A stretch of 32,182 bases of DNA from Candidatus Foliamicus numerosus (GCA_028285945.1 JAPYNE010000020.1:1-32182); one strand, 5' to 3'. Positions 21,911 to 31,815 are shown, counted from the stretch's first letter. Made by a program: numbers and translations. The notes: generated by a model from the letters alone, not told the origin.

Positions 21911-22758
21911 CCTTCGCCGCCTTGCAGGGTGAGTCTGCCCGCCTCGTTCCGCATGATGGCGTAGCGTCGGGTTCCCACCCGAACAAAGCCGCGCTTCCGG
22001 GAGGCATCCGCCGCGTCCTCCGCACGCCTTTCGCCGCCGTTTGCGCCTCCGTTAGCGGGCGCCGAAACGCCAAATGGCGACAGGCGATCGTCAAGCCTGT
22101 GCAGCACGGGAAACGTTGCGGCGTTCAGCGAAGTTGGCTTTTCCGGCATGGTCCGCAACAGCCGCGCGGCATCGGGGCCGCCGAAATACGCCACCAGCCG
22201 TGCGGTTGCGCGAAGATGCCCGCGATCTTCCGGGCCGGGCGGTTCCACCTTCAACTCAATCAATTCCCGCAATGGCATGGAATGCAGGGCGTGGTCCAAG
22301 AAGGCGATCAGCTCTGCGTAACTGCCGCTCAGCTCAAGTTCCGCGCCCGCGTGTTGCAACGCCGCCGACCGGTTCGCCGCCGGTTCCCACGGCTGCACGG
22401 CCCGCAAGGCGGCACTGTTCCGCCCGGCGGCCAGCGCCACCGGCAGGTCCAATTCCGGCGCTTGTGCCGGAATCCACGCGGCCGCAGCCTTAAGCAGCGA
22501 CTCGGCCTGCTCGGCCTGCTCGCCGATTGCGTGCGCGGCGCGGGCATTGCTGCGTGTTTCCGCCAGTTGCTGCTCCAGCGCCTCCGCCTCCGCTGCGGCG
22601 GCTTGCAGGCGCGGCGCGACTTGCCCAAACACCCGTATCCTAAGGCCCACGATCGCGATGAGCATAAACAGCACGCAGGCCAGCGCCGCGCTGACCCGCC
22701 GACTCCACAGTCCCGGCTCCGCCACATCCAGGTTCCGCAGCTCTTCCAGCAGCGTCAC
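21907..22758 (-). CDS. pilO: PilO-like protein with C-terminal PilP-like tail
   Basis: A 283-residue inner-membrane alignment protein of the type IV pilus machinery. A cytoplasmic start (MTLLEELRNLDVAEPGLW) is followed by one membrane segment (AALACVLFMLIAIVGLRI, about 24-41), a coiled coil (about 50-90), and a PilO ferredoxin-like domain (ELSGSYAELIAFLDHALHSM near 150-170). After about residue 225 comes a Gly/Ala/Arg linker and a short basic tail, GFVRVGTRRYAIMRNEAGRL, which could be a reduced PilP/HofP homology domain. No separate pilP exists between it and pilQ. The start is GTG overlapping the pilN stop (GTGA). The PilO part is secure; the PilP assignment is inference. Confidence 0.8.
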   Translation of the reverse strand: MTLLEELRNLDVAEPGLWSRRVSAALACVLFMLIAIVGLRIRVFGQVAPRLQAAAAEAEALEQQLAETRSNARAAHAIGEQAEQAESLLKAAAAWIPAQAPELDLPVALAAGRNSAALRAVQPWEPAANRSAALQHAGAELELSGSYAELIAFLDHALHSMPLRELIELKVEPPGPEDRGHLRATARLVAYFGGPDAARLLRTMPEKPTSLNAATFPVLHRLDDRLSPFGVSAPANGGANGGERRAEDAADASRKRGFVRVGTRRYAIMRNEAGRLTLQGGEG

Positions 22759-23327
22759 TGCTTAAACCTCCCCGCGATCAGAAACTGCCGCGATGCGTCC
22801 GGGTTGCTTTGCAGTTGCTCCATTCGAACGTCCGCCACCATAGGCATTTCGCGAACCCTTTGGAGCAGCTCGGCGGGCTGATTCAGCTCCGCAGCCACGC
22901 CGCGCAACTGCCAGCCGCCCTGGGCCACGACCAGGCTCGTGAGGCGCAGGCCGGCGGGAATCCGCGCCGGCAGCGCCGCCAGCCAGTTCCGCGCCGTCGA
23001 ATTGCGCCGGCGGATTCGATCGACTTCGGCCAGCAATGATGATGCCTGCGCTCTTCGTTCCTCCAGCGCATCCGGGTCGCCCGCGGTGCGCCGCGCCAGC
23101 GAAATCGCCGATCCAAGCCGCCCGATTCGCTCATTCCCGGCGTGCAGCCGGTGGCGCAGCGGCAGCTCGATCGCGGCCAGCAGCACAAGCGCTGCAAGCG
23201 AACCGGATGCCAGCATCACCACGGCTTGGCGCCTGCGCGCCCTGCGCTGTTGCGCCCGCCAGGGCAGAAGATTGAACGAACGCAGATCCGCCCGCATGCC
23301 CGACGACTGCTTCGTCACCTCAGGCAT
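22755..23327 (-). CDS. pilN: PilN-like type IV pilus assembly protein
   Basis: An inner-membrane PilN-like protein, 190 residues from the ATG at 23327. The cytoplasmic FNLLPWRAQQRRARR motif is the conserved PilN tail that binds PilM. A membrane segment follows (AVVMLASGSLAALVLLAAIEL), then a coiled coil and a ferredoxin-like domain with LPARIPAGLRLTSLVVAQGG and the closing segment VADVRMEQLQSN. The ATG at 23327 overlaps the pilM stop and fits the pattern of overlapping starts in this operon; an in-frame ATG at 23297 would give a more typical short N terminus of 180 residues. Confidence 0.88.
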   Translation of the reverse strand: MPEVTKQSSGMRADLRSFNLLPWRAQQRRARRRQAVVMLASGSLAALVLLAAIELPLRHRLHAGNERIGRLGSAISLARRTAGDPDALEERRAQASSLLAEVDRIRRRNSTARNWLAALPARIPAGLRLTSLVVAQGGWQLRGVAAELNQPAELLQRVREMPMVADVRMEQLQSNPDASRQFLIAGRFKQ

Positions 23328-24312
23328 GATCGTTGCGGGCCAGCGCATAAGCCCCGAGAAGCGCCGGCGCATGCCCGGGCGCTTTCGAGGCATCATTGAG
23401 CGCCGGCGTGAGACTGGCCGCTTCCACCGGTATGCCCAGCGCCGCCGCGACCGCTTCGCCGGCACCGTCCATGAGTGCCGCGCCGCCCCAGAAAAACACT
23501 CTTTCCGGAACGGCCGTCTCGCGCCCGGAGGCGAGATACAGTTGCAGCGCCCGGGCGGCATGGCGGGCGAGGTCTTCCAAAAAGGCGTTGCCGATGGCGC
23601 CGAGCGTTCCGGGGGATGAGCGCCACTCCTTGATGGCCTTGTGCGCTTCATTTGCCGCAAGGCCGAAGGCTGCACGGAGACGTTCGGCGAGCTCGCGGCA
23701 ACCAAAGGGCTGGCTGTGCTGAAAAGCGAGCCCGCCGTTGCGGCATACCGACAGGCGGGTGGCCCTGTAGCCGCCGTCCAGAACGGCCCAGACGCCGCCA
23801 CCCGCGGTGTCGGCGGCGAGCGAGCGCTGCACGGCGAAGGACGTGAGGTCCACCGCCGCAACCTTGATGCCCGCTTGCTCCACGCGCCGACAAAGTGTGT
23901 CCACGACCGTCGAGCGGACAATCCCCATGCGGTAGTTGACCTGCCGGTCGCCCGCGCCTTCGCGACGGTAGTCGTAGAAGGCGTCCGCGAGGGGGTAGGG
24001 CGCCGCCTGCGCCGCCTGAAGGCGCGCCTGCTCCTCGATTTCCGCCGGCGAAAGATCCGCCGACAGGCGGAATGCGTGCATTAGTACTTGGTCGGTGCTC
24101 AAACCCACCACCGCCCTGCCGGCTCCCCGCGCGCCGTTGGCCAACACCCTGCGAATCACTGCCTCGGCAGGGCCGTTTGCGCTGCTGTTCTCTTCCGTAA
24201 GCGGCGCAAAGGAACAGGCGCGCACCGAACCTTGGGCCCATTCGACCGCCTTGACGGCGCCCGCGCCGAGATCAAGCCCCACCACTGCTCTCTTTTGAAG
24301 CAACTTCCGCAT
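23320..24312 (-). CDS. pilM: PilM-like actin-fold ATPase
   Basis: A 330-residue cytoplasmic protein with an actin/FtsA-like fold that pairs with PilN at the inner membrane. The phosphate-1 motif is VVGLDLGAGAVKAVEW near residues 11-26. QVLMHAFRLSADLSPAEIEEQARLQAAQ holds the family element around 75-105. VWAVLDGGYRATRLSVC is the phosphate-2 region, and VFFWGGAALMDG the adenosine motif. The ATG at 24312 has AAGGA five bases upstream. It is the first gene of the minus-strand operon and is divergent from mrcA with about 120-145 bases between starts. Confidence 0.9.
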   Translation of the reverse strand: MRKLLQKRAVVGLDLGAGAVKAVEWAQGSVRACSFAPLTEENSSANGPAEAVIRRVLANGARGAGRAVVGLSTDQVLMHAFRLSADLSPAEIEEQARLQAAQAAPYPLADAFYDYRREGAGDRQVNYRMGIVRSTVVDTLCRRVEQAGIKVAAVDLTSFAVQRSLAADTAGGGVWAVLDGGYRATRLSVCRNGGLAFQHSQPFGCRELAERLRAAFGLAANEAHKAIKEWRSSPGTLGAIGNAFLEDLARHAARALQLYLASGRETAVPERVFFWGGAALMDGAGEAVAAALGIPVEAASLTPALNDASKAPGHAPALLGAYALARNDHA

Positions 24313-24382
24313 GATTCCTTGGGGCATGATTCCCTGGCCGACAGCCGGCCCAAAGCCGCGAAACACGCCTGCGCCCGCTGCC

Positions 24383-24388
24383 TATAAT
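24383..24388 (+). promoter_or_regulatory. Candidate -10 box (TATAAT) for mrcA
   Basis: An exact TATAAT consensus lies in the short divergent space between pilM and mrcA, with TG two bases before it. A -35 box at the normal distance (around 24360) is weak. It would start transcription about 35-65 bases before the candidate mrcA starts. Confidence 0.35.
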
Positions 24389-24457
24389 GAGAATGCAGCC
24401 ACAGCACAGCCCGGGGCCTATCCTGCGATGCGCATGCCGATCCAGTCCAGACGTTTA

Positions 24458-27064
24458 ATGAACGCGTTGATGAAGATTTGCCTGTTGGCGGCAGCGGGCG
24501 CATCCATGGGCCTCGTGTTTCTGGCCATGGCCGTGTCCGGCGCGTATTTCTATCTCGCGCCCGGCCTTCCCAGTGTCGAGAGCATCAGGGAGGTGCCGCT
24601 GCAGATCCCATTGCAGGCGGTGACCCGGGACGGCCGCCTGATCGGCGAAGTAGGCGAGAAACTCAGAACGCCGGTGGAGCTTGAGGATGTTCCCGAGTTG
24701 CTGCGCAAAGCCTTTCTTGCCGCCGAGGACGACCGGTTCTTCGAGCATCCGGGCTACGATTACCAAGGGCTGGCGCGCGCGGCCTTCAATCTCGTCCTTA
24801 CCCGCTCCGCCAGCCAGGGCGGAAGCACCATCACCCAGCAACTTGCCCGCGAGTACTACGTGGATCGTGAGCGCACCTTTGTGCGCAAGGCCCGGGAATT
24901 GTTCGTGTCGCTTCGCCTGGAGCGCGAACTGAGCAAGGAGGAAATCCTCGAGCTCTACCTCAACAAGATTTTCCTCGGAAACCGCGCTTACGGCGTGGCC
25001 GCCGCCGCCCAGGTGTATTTCGGAAAGTCGCTGGAAGAGCTGACCATCGCCGAATCCGCCACGCTGGCCGGGCTGCCCAAGGCGCCGTCGGCGATCAACC
25101 CGGTGCGCAATCCGGCGCGCGCAGAGAGCCGGCGCGCTTACGTGCTGCGCAGGCTCGGGGAATTGAACGTGATCAACGAGGCGGAACGCCTGGAAGCGCT
25201 TGCACAGCCCATGGAGTCCACCCTGCACGGCCCGCGCCGCGAGGTTAACGCGCCCTGGGTTCTCGAAATGGTGCGCGCCCAGATGCTTGCGCGCTATGGC
25301 CTGGACGCATACACGGGCGGTTTCCGGGTTTCCACCACCATCGATTCGCGCATGCAGGCGGCGGCTGAACGGGCCGTGAGGCGGGGTTTGCGGGACTACG
25401 ACCGGCGCCACGGTTATCGAGGCGCGTTGCGGCCCGGGATGCTGCGCAATCTGCGCGCCGAAGGTCTTCGCAGCGATGCGGAGTTGCTGCGGCAGCTTCA
25501 GTCGCTGCAGCAGGAACTGGGCGTTGCGGACACCCGCCTGGCGCTGGTCATGGCCTTTGGCGAGGCCAATGCGGTGGAGGTGCTGGCGGAGGGCTTGGGG
25601 CGCAAGCGGCTGCAATGGGATCGTGTTCAGTGGCGCCCCTATATTTCGGAGAATGCGCGCGGCCCCTTGCCCGCAAGCCCGGACGACATGTTTGCCGCAG
25701 GCGACCTGATCCGGGTGCGCGAGGCCGCCGACGGCGAACTGGAGCTTTCCCAGGAACCGGATGTGCAGGGCGCGCTGGTGGCCATTGATCCGCGGGACGG
25801 AGGGGTTGTGGCGCTGGTGGGCGGCTACGATTTTGCGCGCAGCAAATTCAATCGCGCCGCGGACGCGCTGCGTCAGCCCGGCTCGGTATTCAAGCCGTTC
25901 ATTTATTCGGCCGCGCTGGACCACGGGCTTACCGCCGCCACGGTTGTGAATGACGCGCCGGTGGTTATTCGCGACCCCGCCTCCGAGACGGTCTGGAGGC
26001 CCAAGAACAATTCCGGGCGTTTCAACGGCCCCACCCGCCTGCGCGAGGCGCTGGTGCGGTCCATGAACCTGGTGTCGGTGCGGGTATTGCAGCGCGTGGG
26101 GCTGCCGGACACCATAGGGCATATACGCGTTTTCGGCTTGCCCGATTCCTCCCTGCCCGATAGCTACTCGCTGGCGCTGGGTTCCGGGGGCTTGGCGCCG
26201 CTCGACATCGCCCGCGGCTATGCGGTGCTGGCGAACGGAGGATACCGGGTGGATCCTTGGCTGATCGAGCGCGTGGAGCAGGATGATGTTCGCTTCACTG
26301 CCGAAACGCTCATCGCCTGCCGCGACTGCGAACTGCCGGGGGAGTTGGCTGGATCAGGATCGTCCTCGACCGGAGAATGGCTGAACGGCGCCATGCCCGG
26401 AATGCCGGACCGCCTCGCGCGCGCCTACGCGTCGATCGACAGGCTGGCGCCGTTGTATCCGGGCGACGGCGGCGGGGCTGCCGGCCGCCTCGCCTTCGAC
26501 TCAGCGGCCCAGATGCAGGCCGCCACCTTCGGCCATCAGCCGGATGCCCGAGAAAACCCGTCGCTGTTCGCCGACTTGAAACTGGCGCCGCGGGTGGTGA
26601 GTGCCGAGAACGCCTATATTGTTTACGACATGATGCGCGACGTGGTTCGGCGTGGAACGGGCCGACGCGCGCTGGTGCTGGGCAGGCAGGACCTGGCCGG
26701 CAAGACCGGCACCTCGAACGACAACCGGGATGCCTGGTTCAGCGGATTCAACGGCGACCTGCTTGCCACCGCCTGGGTGGGTTTCGATCAGGAACGCTCC
26801 CTAGGAAGCAACGAGGAGGGCGGACGAACCGCGCTGCCGGTATGGATCTACTTCATGGAGGAGGCGCTCAGGGGCGCGGCGGAAGCGCCTTTGCCGCGTC
26901 CCGGCGGCATCGTGTCGGCGCGGGTTTCGCCCGATACCGGATTGCTGGCGCCGCCTGGCGATGCGGACGCGATATTCGAACTGTTCCGGGAACAGGCCCT
27001 GCCTGATGCCTCGCGTGGCCCGGGCCCCGGAGGCGAAGATGCTGGCGAAGAGGAACTCTTCTAG
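24458..27064 (+). CDS. mrcA: Penicillin-binding protein 1A (bifunctional transglycosylase/transpeptidase)
   Basis: A class A PBP that polymerises lipid II glycan and cross-links peptides in the periplasm. The protein is 868 residues from the ATG at 24458; ATGs at 24428 and 24434 are alternatives. An N-terminal anchor (KICLLAAAGASMGLVFLAMA) precedes the glycosyltransferase domain with catalytic Glu90 in EDDRFFEHPGYD and GGSTITQQLAR. An OB-like insert follows (about 265-400), as in PBP1A. The transpeptidase has Ser476-x-x-Lys479 (SVFK), Ser535-Met-Asn537 and Lys749-Thr-Gly. The end is EELF, close to that of E. coli MrcA. The stop overlaps the convergent gltA stop (shared CTAG, 27061-27064). Confidence 0.96.
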   Translation: MNALMKICLLAAAGASMGLVFLAMAVSGAYFYLAPGLPSVESIREVPLQIPLQAVTRDGRLIGEVGEKLRTPVELEDVPELLRKAFLAAEDDRFFEHPGYDYQGLARAAFNLVLTRSASQGGSTITQQLAREYYVDRERTFVRKARELFVSLRLERELSKEEILELYLNKIFLGNRAYGVAAAAQVYFGKSLEELTIAESATLAGLPKAPSAINPVRNPARAESRRAYVLRRLGELNVINEAERLEALAQPMESTLHGPRREVNAPWVLEMVRAQMLARYGLDAYTGGFRVSTTIDSRMQAAAERAVRRGLRDYDRRHGYRGALRPGMLRNLRAEGLRSDAELLRQLQSLQQELGVADTRLALVMAFGEANAVEVLAEGLGRKRLQWDRVQWRPYISENARGPLPASPDDMFAAGDLIRVREAADGELELSQEPDVQGALVAIDPRDGGVVALVGGYDFARSKFNRAADALRQPGSVFKPFIYSAALDHGLTAATVVNDAPVVIRDPASETVWRPKNNSGRFNGPTRLREALVRSMNLVSVRVLQRVGLPDTIGHIRVFGLPDSSLPDSYSLALGSGGLAPLDIARGYAVLANGGYRVDPWLIERVEQDDVRFTAETLIACRDCELPGELAGSGSSSTGEWLNGAMPGMPDRLARAYASIDRLAPLYPGDGGGAAGRLAFDSAAQMQAATFGHQPDARENPSLFADLKLAPRVVSAENAYIVYDMMRDVVRRGTGRRALVLGRQDLAGKTGTSNDNRDAWFSGFNGDLLATAWVGFDQERSLGSNEEGGRTALPVWIYFMEEALRGAAEAPLPRPGGIVSARVSPDTGLLAPPGDADAIFELFREQALPDASRGPGPGGEDAGEEELF

Positions 27065-28338
27065 CGGTCCTCCGCCGGAATGTAAGCGCGCGGTTCCGGC
27101 CCCATGTAGAGTTGACGAGGCCGCCCGATCCGCAATTCGGGATCCTCTTGCATCTCGCACCAGTGCGCGGCCCAGCCGGCCGTGCGCGCGATGGCGAACA
27201 TGGGGGTAAACATTGCGGCCGGCAGTTTCATCGCCCGATAGATGATTCCAGAATAAAAATCAACGTTGGGATACAGGCGCCGGCGCTTGAAATAGCGGTC
27301 GCGCAGGGCGATTTCCTCCAAGTTCCGCGCCAGACGGAACAGCCGGCCCCGTCCGGCCCGCAGAGCCTTTATGACCTCGTGGCAAATATCGCGGATAATG
27401 GTGGCGCGCGGATCGAAGTTCTTGTAAACGCGGTGGCCGAAGCCCATCAGCCGGAACGGATCGTTCGGATCCTTGGCGCGGGCAACGTACTCCTCTATGT
27501 GCTCCGGGGAGCCGATGGCCTCGAGCATTTTCAGCACGGCCTCGTTGGCCCCGCCATGGGCGGGCCCCCATAGCGCCGCGCAACCAGCGGCCAAGGACGA
27601 GAACGGATTAACGCCGGAGCTCCCGGCCATCCGCACGGTCGATGTGGAGCAGTTCTGCTCGTGGTCGGCGTGCAGCACCAGCAAGGTGTCCAAGGCTTTC
27701 GCGGCGGTGGGATTGGGGTCCTTGCCGAACATCATGTAGAGAAGATTGGCTGCATGGCCCAGGTCCTCGCGCGGGGATACGGGGGGCTGGCCCTGCGAGT
27801 GCCGAAAAGCGGCTGCGGCTATGGTGGGCATGGCGGCGATGGCGCGGTAGCTGAAGCGGCGCCTGTGATCGGCGTCATTCGGCGCGATGCAGTCCGTGTG
27901 CGCTGCGGGCATGACCGAAAGGGCAGCGCCGATCACGCTCATGGGATGGGCATGGGCGGGCATGGCGGCGATAGTGGCCAGCACTTCCGGAGCGCAGGCG
28001 CGCAGCGTCTTCAATTCGCCCGAAAAGGCCTTGAGCTCGTCCGGCTTCGGCAGTTCTCCGTGCAGCAGCAGCCAGGACACTTCCTCGAAGCTGCTGTTGC
28101 GGGCCAGCTCGTCCGCCGCATAGCCGCGGTACATCAAAACGCCCTTTTCACCGTCCACGTAGGTGATTCGACTGGTGCAGCTGATGGTGGCGGCATAGCC
28201 GGGGTCGTAACTGTAGGCGCCGGCGGCTGCCGCAATGCCGGAAATCTCCAGGGCATCGGCGCCCAGCACGCTTGAGCGGCGCTTGAGCGGCACGGAGTGC
28301 CCGTCGCGGTTTACGAGTTTGTCGCTCGAGTCGGTCAT
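27061..28338 (-). CDS. gltA: Citrate synthase (type II)
   Basis: Condenses acetyl-CoA and oxaloacetate to citrate in the TCA cycle. The 425-residue length is that of the hexameric, NADH-sensitive type of gram-negative bacteria (427 in E. coli). The catalytic residues sit in LVLHADHEQNCST (His), GPAHGGANEAVLKML (His) and YPNVDFYSGI (Asp). Other conserved parts are VLMYRGYAADELA near 67 and GFGHRVYKNFDPRA near 308. The N terminus is Ser/Asp-rich and lacks the exact E. coli start. GGATAGTGGA precedes the ATG. The last codon region overlaps the mrcA stop from the other strand. Confidence 0.97.
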   Translation of the reverse strand: MTDSSDKLVNRDGHSVPLKRRSSVLGADALEISGIAAAAGAYSYDPGYAATISCTSRITYVDGEKGVLMYRGYAADELARNSSFEEVSWLLLHGELPKPDELKAFSGELKTLRACAPEVLATIAAMPAHAHPMSVIGAALSVMPAAHTDCIAPNDADHRRRFSYRAIAAMPTIAAAAFRHSQGQPPVSPREDLGHAANLLYMMFGKDPNPTAAKALDTLLVLHADHEQNCSTSTVRMAGSSGVNPFSSLAAGCAALWGPAHGGANEAVLKMLEAIGSPEHIEEYVARAKDPNDPFRLMGFGHRVYKNFDPRATIIRDICHEVIKALRAGRGRLFRLARNLEEIALRDRYFKRRRLYPNVDFYSGIIYRAMKLPAAMFTPMFAIARTAGWAAHWCEMQEDPELRIGRPRQLYMGPEPRAYIPAEDR

Positions 28339-28440
28339 TCCACTATCCTGTACGTGCCGGCAGGCCGGTTGCGCACAGGCATGAGGAAAGCCGGCACTGC
28401 GACCGCCGGAACAGGCGCCCCTCTACCGAAAACGCCTGTC

Positions 28441-28468
28441 AAGAAAAACACGGCCCAGAAGCTGGGCG
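28441..28468 (-). terminator. Intrinsic terminator of rpmE
   Basis: On the minus strand GCCCAG (28467-28462), loop CTT and CTGGGC (28458-28453) form a 6-bp GC-rich stem, followed by CGTGTTTTTCTT. It lies about 70 bases past the rpmE stop and about 100 bases before the gltA start. Confidence 0.75.
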
Positions 28469-28536
28469 CGTGAATTGCAACCGGTAATTATATGGCCGGC
28501 GCTAGTTAATGCGAAATCTGTTTGAACTACAGGGGT

Positions 28537-28749
28537 TTACGCGGAATTCTGCGCGCCGTAACGGCGGCGGAACTTCTCGATTTGGCCGGCCGACTCCATG
28601 ATCCTCTGGGATCCGGTAAAGAACGGATGGCAGGCGGAGCACACCTCCACGCGAATGTCCTCGCTCAGGGTGGAGCGCGTCACGATCTCGTTGCCACAAC
28701 TACAGGTGACCTTGATTTCGTTGTACTTTGGATGAATGCCTGCTTTCAC
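28537..28749 (-). CDS. rpmE: 50S ribosomal protein L31, zinc-binding type
   Basis: A 70-residue ribosomal protein. The start is GTG at 28749 ([12 protein letters not shown]), since the longer frame upstream has no L31 similarity. Cys16, Cys18, Cys37 and Cys40 (TCSCGN and [10 protein letters not shown]) show the zinc-containing form rather than the C-minus paralogue. The C terminus IEKFRRRYG is typical. It has its own intrinsic terminator. The reading frame to 28836 gives a misleading 99-residue product. Confidence 0.95.
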   Translation of the reverse strand: MKAGIHPKYNEIKVTCSCGNEIVTRSTLSEDIRVEVCSACHPFFTGSQRIMESAGQIEKFRRRYGAQNSA

Positions 28750-28864
28750 GGTTCCAAGCCCCGGCGGATGCCCAAGCGGGCGCGAAGCATAACCGAATCC
28801 CGCACGCGCTTCAATCCGTTGCGCGGGTTCGCACATATGGGGCTTTTTAGGAGAAATCGCGGGA

Positions 28865-31444
28865 TCAGAACTCCGCGTCCACCCTCAAATAGTAGCTGCC
28901 GCCATTGAACCCGGCGGGATGATTAAGCGGATAGTCCGCACCGAGATAGCCGGAAACGCCGGCGAACCGATGCTGATCCGGCTGTTGGTCGAGCAAGTTT
29001 TTGGCCCCGACAGTGAGGGCGTAGCGCTGCGAAAGCCGCCAAGTCAGCTCCGCATCCACCGCCACCATGGAGCCCGTCATGATGGTGCCGGAAGAGGGCT
29101 CCGGGTCGTTGAAGATCTGCTCCTGGACGCTGTCGTAGTAATTCGCCCGAACCAGGCCGCTCCAATCCCCCCGGCTGTAATCGGCGGTGAAGGTGGCGCG
29201 CGTGTCCGGCAGGGCATCCTCTAGTTCCTGGGTGGTGGTGGGCGTGAGGGTGACGCCCGGGTCGGTGATTTTCGTATCGGTGTAGTTGCCGGCCAAGGTC
29301 AGGTTCAGAAGCCCGCCCGCCAAGTCGAAATCGGTGTCCACAACCAAATCGATGCCGGTGGTTTCCGAGTCGATGTCGTTGACGAAGAAGGTTACCGCAG
29401 TGACGGTTCCGGCGCCAACGACGTTGGCCGCGATCAGCTCGGCCCTGTCCTGCTCGCTCAAATTCTGCTGGGTCAGCGCAATGCGGCCGTCCACCTCAAT
29501 ATGGAACCAATCCAAGGTGATATCCACCGCGCCTAGGGAGAAGGCCGTGCCCAGACTCCAGTTGATTGATTCCTCCGGCTTGAGCGGTTGGCCGCCCTTG
29601 AGCACGGCGATGGGATCGGTGGGCGGCAGCGTGAGCGATTCGACAAGGCGCCCGCCGGAGAAGGTTGTGGCGGCCCGGCGCAGGTTGCTCTGGCCCACCG
29701 AGGGGGCGCGGAACCCGGAGCTGAAGGCGCCGCGCAGAGCCAATGCCGGGCTCACTTGGTAGCGCGAGGCGATCTTGCCTTTAAGGGTGTCGCCGAAGTC
29801 GCTGAAGTCCTCGTAGCGAACGGCGCCGGAGACAAGCCAGCGGCTGGTCACATCGACATCCAAGTCGATGTAGCCGGCGTAGCTGTTGCGGCTGAAGCGG
29901 CCGGCGACATCGGCGCTGAAGCCCTGAAAGCCGTTGGAACCCACCGAGAAGCCTTGGCTTTCAAAACCGCCCGGCGCCCAGGATTCGGTGTCTCCCGCCT
30001 CGATCTTGAACACTTCCTTGTGGTGCTGGGCGCCAAAGGCGACATTCAGGCTTGAATGGGCGCCGATATCAACCGGGAGCGTGAAATCGGCATTGATGAG
30101 CCGCTCGGTCTGCGACTGCGCGCCTAGGCCGAACTCCGTGGGGGTGTTGGGCCCGTAGGATGCGTTCACGGTGTTGTTTATCTGGTAGATGGCTTCGTTG
30201 CGCCCCGCCGAGATGCTGAAGTCGTAGGTCAGCCCACTCGGGCCTTCGCCACGCCAGCCGCCGACAATGGAGGTGTCGCTGACCTTGCCCCCGAACCTTG
30301 GCGTGAATCCGCCAGGCCACCATTCACTGTAATGAAAGCAGTTCGGGTCCGCCCAGATCGCATCGCGCAGCGAGGTGTCCACCAAGCCGCCCGTGACCGG
30401 CACCACGGGGCAGGACATGGCATCATCCGGGGTCAGGTCGGCTACGAGCAGGTTTGCGCCGGAGCCATCGGCGAAGACGCCCCTGCGGGTGTTGGGATTG
30501 CGGTAGAAAAAACTGCCGTCAACTTCGCGCCCGGACCAAGTGCCGAAGGAATAGACTTCCCCGATGCCCGCTTCAACCGCTGCGTTGGCTAGCACCTTGA
30601 AGTCGTCCCATACCTTGGGCGCGCCCCAGATCACCACCGGGTCCGCCACCTCGGGGTAGCCGTTTTCGATCAGCAGGGTTGCTTGGGGATCTTGGGAACC
30701 GCGACTGGTTGGGTTGCTGTCCTTGAACTGGGCGGTGACTCTTGCGAACCCTGTGCTGCCTAGGCGCGTGCCCGTGGAGCCGGTCACTGAAACTTGGTCG
30801 CCGTCGCCCTCGTAGGTGGAGCCGTACTGCACCTGTAGCCGCCGAATGTCCGGATCGTCCTCCATGACGAAGTTGATTACCCCGGCGATGGCATCTGATC
30901 CGTATTGGGCGGAGGCGCCGTCGCGCAGCACCTCCACGCGTTTGAGGGACATGCCGACAAGCGGCAGTATATCGACGGCTTGCGCGCCTTTGTTGATGCC
31001 GGAAATGAATTCTCCAATAACGGCGCCCCGATGGCGTCGCTTGCCGTTCACTAGGATGAGACTGCTGTCGGCGGGGAGGCCGCGCAGGTTGACGGGCCGG
31101 ATCAGGGTTGCCGCATCGCTGATGGGTTCGCGGCCCACGTTGTAGGATGGCGCAACCGCGGTTAGCGCGTCGAGCATGTCGCCGTAACCGTGAGCGCCGA
31201 GCTCCCTTTCGCCCAGCACGTCAACGGGCACCGGCAGATCGCCGGTTGAGCGCCCGCTGCGGCGCGTGCCCACCACTACCACCTCTTCGATTTCGCCGGC
31301 TGCCTCGGCGGTTGCCGGCGCGGCCGATTGGGCCATTGCCTGCGGCGCGCCCGCCATAACGGCGGCAAGGCCGATCGCCTTGAGCAATGTTATTCGATTG
31401 GGCGTTGCGGGATCTGCATGGATAAAGTCGCAGTGCTTAGTCAT
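28865..31444 (-). CDS. TonB-dependent outer-membrane receptor
   Basis: An 859-residue TonB-dependent receptor. A signal peptide ([21 protein letters not shown], cleavage near residue 38) is followed by a TonB-box-like [10 protein letters not shown], then the plug ([52 protein letters not shown], about 65-200) and a long barrel rich in alternating aromatic segments. It ends in [14 protein letters not shown] with a C-terminal Phe, as outer-membrane proteins do. AGGAGG five bases before the ATG at 31444 fixes the start; the longer frame to 31789 is rejected. No TonB, ExbB, regulator or transport genes are next to it, so the ligand is unknown. On the minus strand TATAAG (31594-31589) is a weak -10 candidate. 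Confidence 0.92.
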   Translation of the reverse strand: MTKHCDFIHADPATPNRITLLKAIGLAAVMAGAPQAMAQSAAPATAEAAGEIEEVVVVGTRRSGRSTGDLPVPVDVLGERELGAHGYGDMLDALTAVAPSYNVGREPISDAATLIRPVNLRGLPADSSLILVNGKRRHRGAVIGEFISGINKGAQAVDILPLVGMSLKRVEVLRDGASAQYGSDAIAGVINFVMEDDPDIRRLQVQYGSTYEGDGDQVSVTGSTGTRLGSTGFARVTAQFKDSNPTSRGSQDPQATLLIENGYPEVADPVVIWGAPKVWDDFKVLANAAVEAGIGEVYSFGTWSGREVDGSFFYRNPNTRRGVFADGSGANLLVADLTPDDAMSCPVVPVTGGLVDTSLRDAIWADPNCFHYSEWWPGGFTPRFGGKVSDTSIVGGWRGEGPSGLTYDFSISAGRNEAIYQINNTVNASYGPNTPTEFGLGAQSQTERLINADFTLPVDIGAHSSLNVAFGAQHHKEVFKIEAGDTESWAPGGFESQGFSVGSNGFQGFSADVAGRFSRNSYAGYIDLDVDVTSRWLVSGAVRYEDFSDFGDTLKGKIASRYQVSPALALRGAFSSGFRAPSVGQSNLRRAATTFSGGRLVESLTLPPTDPIAVLKGGQPLKPEESINWSLGTAFSLGAVDITLDWFHIEVDGRIALTQQNLSEQDRAELIAANVVGAGTVTAVTFFVNDIDSETTGIDLVVDTDFDLAGGLLNLTLAGNYTDTKITDPGVTLTPTTTQELEDALPDTRATFTADYSRGDWSGLVRANYYDSVQEQIFNDPEPSSGTIMTGSMVAVDAELTWRLSQRYALTVGAKNLLDQQPDQHRFAGVSGYLGADYPLNHPAGFNGGSYYLRVDAEF

Positions 31445-31815
31445 TGCTGCCTCCTGTGTCGCTGGAGTGACTTGGGATTTTTCCAGCTGCTGAATAATGG
31501 TTCGGGTCCGCCTTGGGCGTGCGGGCTGATGGGTCGTTGGGACGACAACGCGCAACAACTGAATCGGATTTTCCACCATGCTCGAATCCTTATATGAAAG
31601 GTTCCATTCCATTCTACACCCGCGTTCGCGCGTAATAACGCAAAGCGGAAATATCCCCTTTGACCGCCCCTCGGGTTCCGCCGTTCCGGCGCGACATCGC
31701 CGAAGCCGAAGCGCGGCGGACGGCGCGATGAGAAGGGCGGGAGCCGCAGCCGGCGGCCGCCCGGTTCCAATGTGCGGGTTCAGACACATGTGGGACTGGA
31801 GCCGGGTGTGACGGA
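31445..31815. other. Leader region of the TonB-dependent receptor gene
   Basis: No gene is supported here. The sequence next to the receptor start holds its AGGAGG and a hairpin GTCGT-TGGG-ACGAC (31533-31546). A weak minus-strand -10 (TATAAG, 31589-31594) lies further up. Beyond about 31650 the composition becomes GC-rich and merges with transposase debris. No Fur-like or other operator was recognised. Confidence 0.35.

Noticed and set aside
24455-26122. Minus-strand frame of 555 codons opposite mrcA
   Set aside because: Antisense to the PBP1A gene with intact catalytic motifs; the product has no recognisable feature.
28750-28836. Extended start of the L31 gene at 28836
   Set aside because: L31 begins MKAGIHP at the GTG 28749; the extra 29 residues have no ribosomal similarity.
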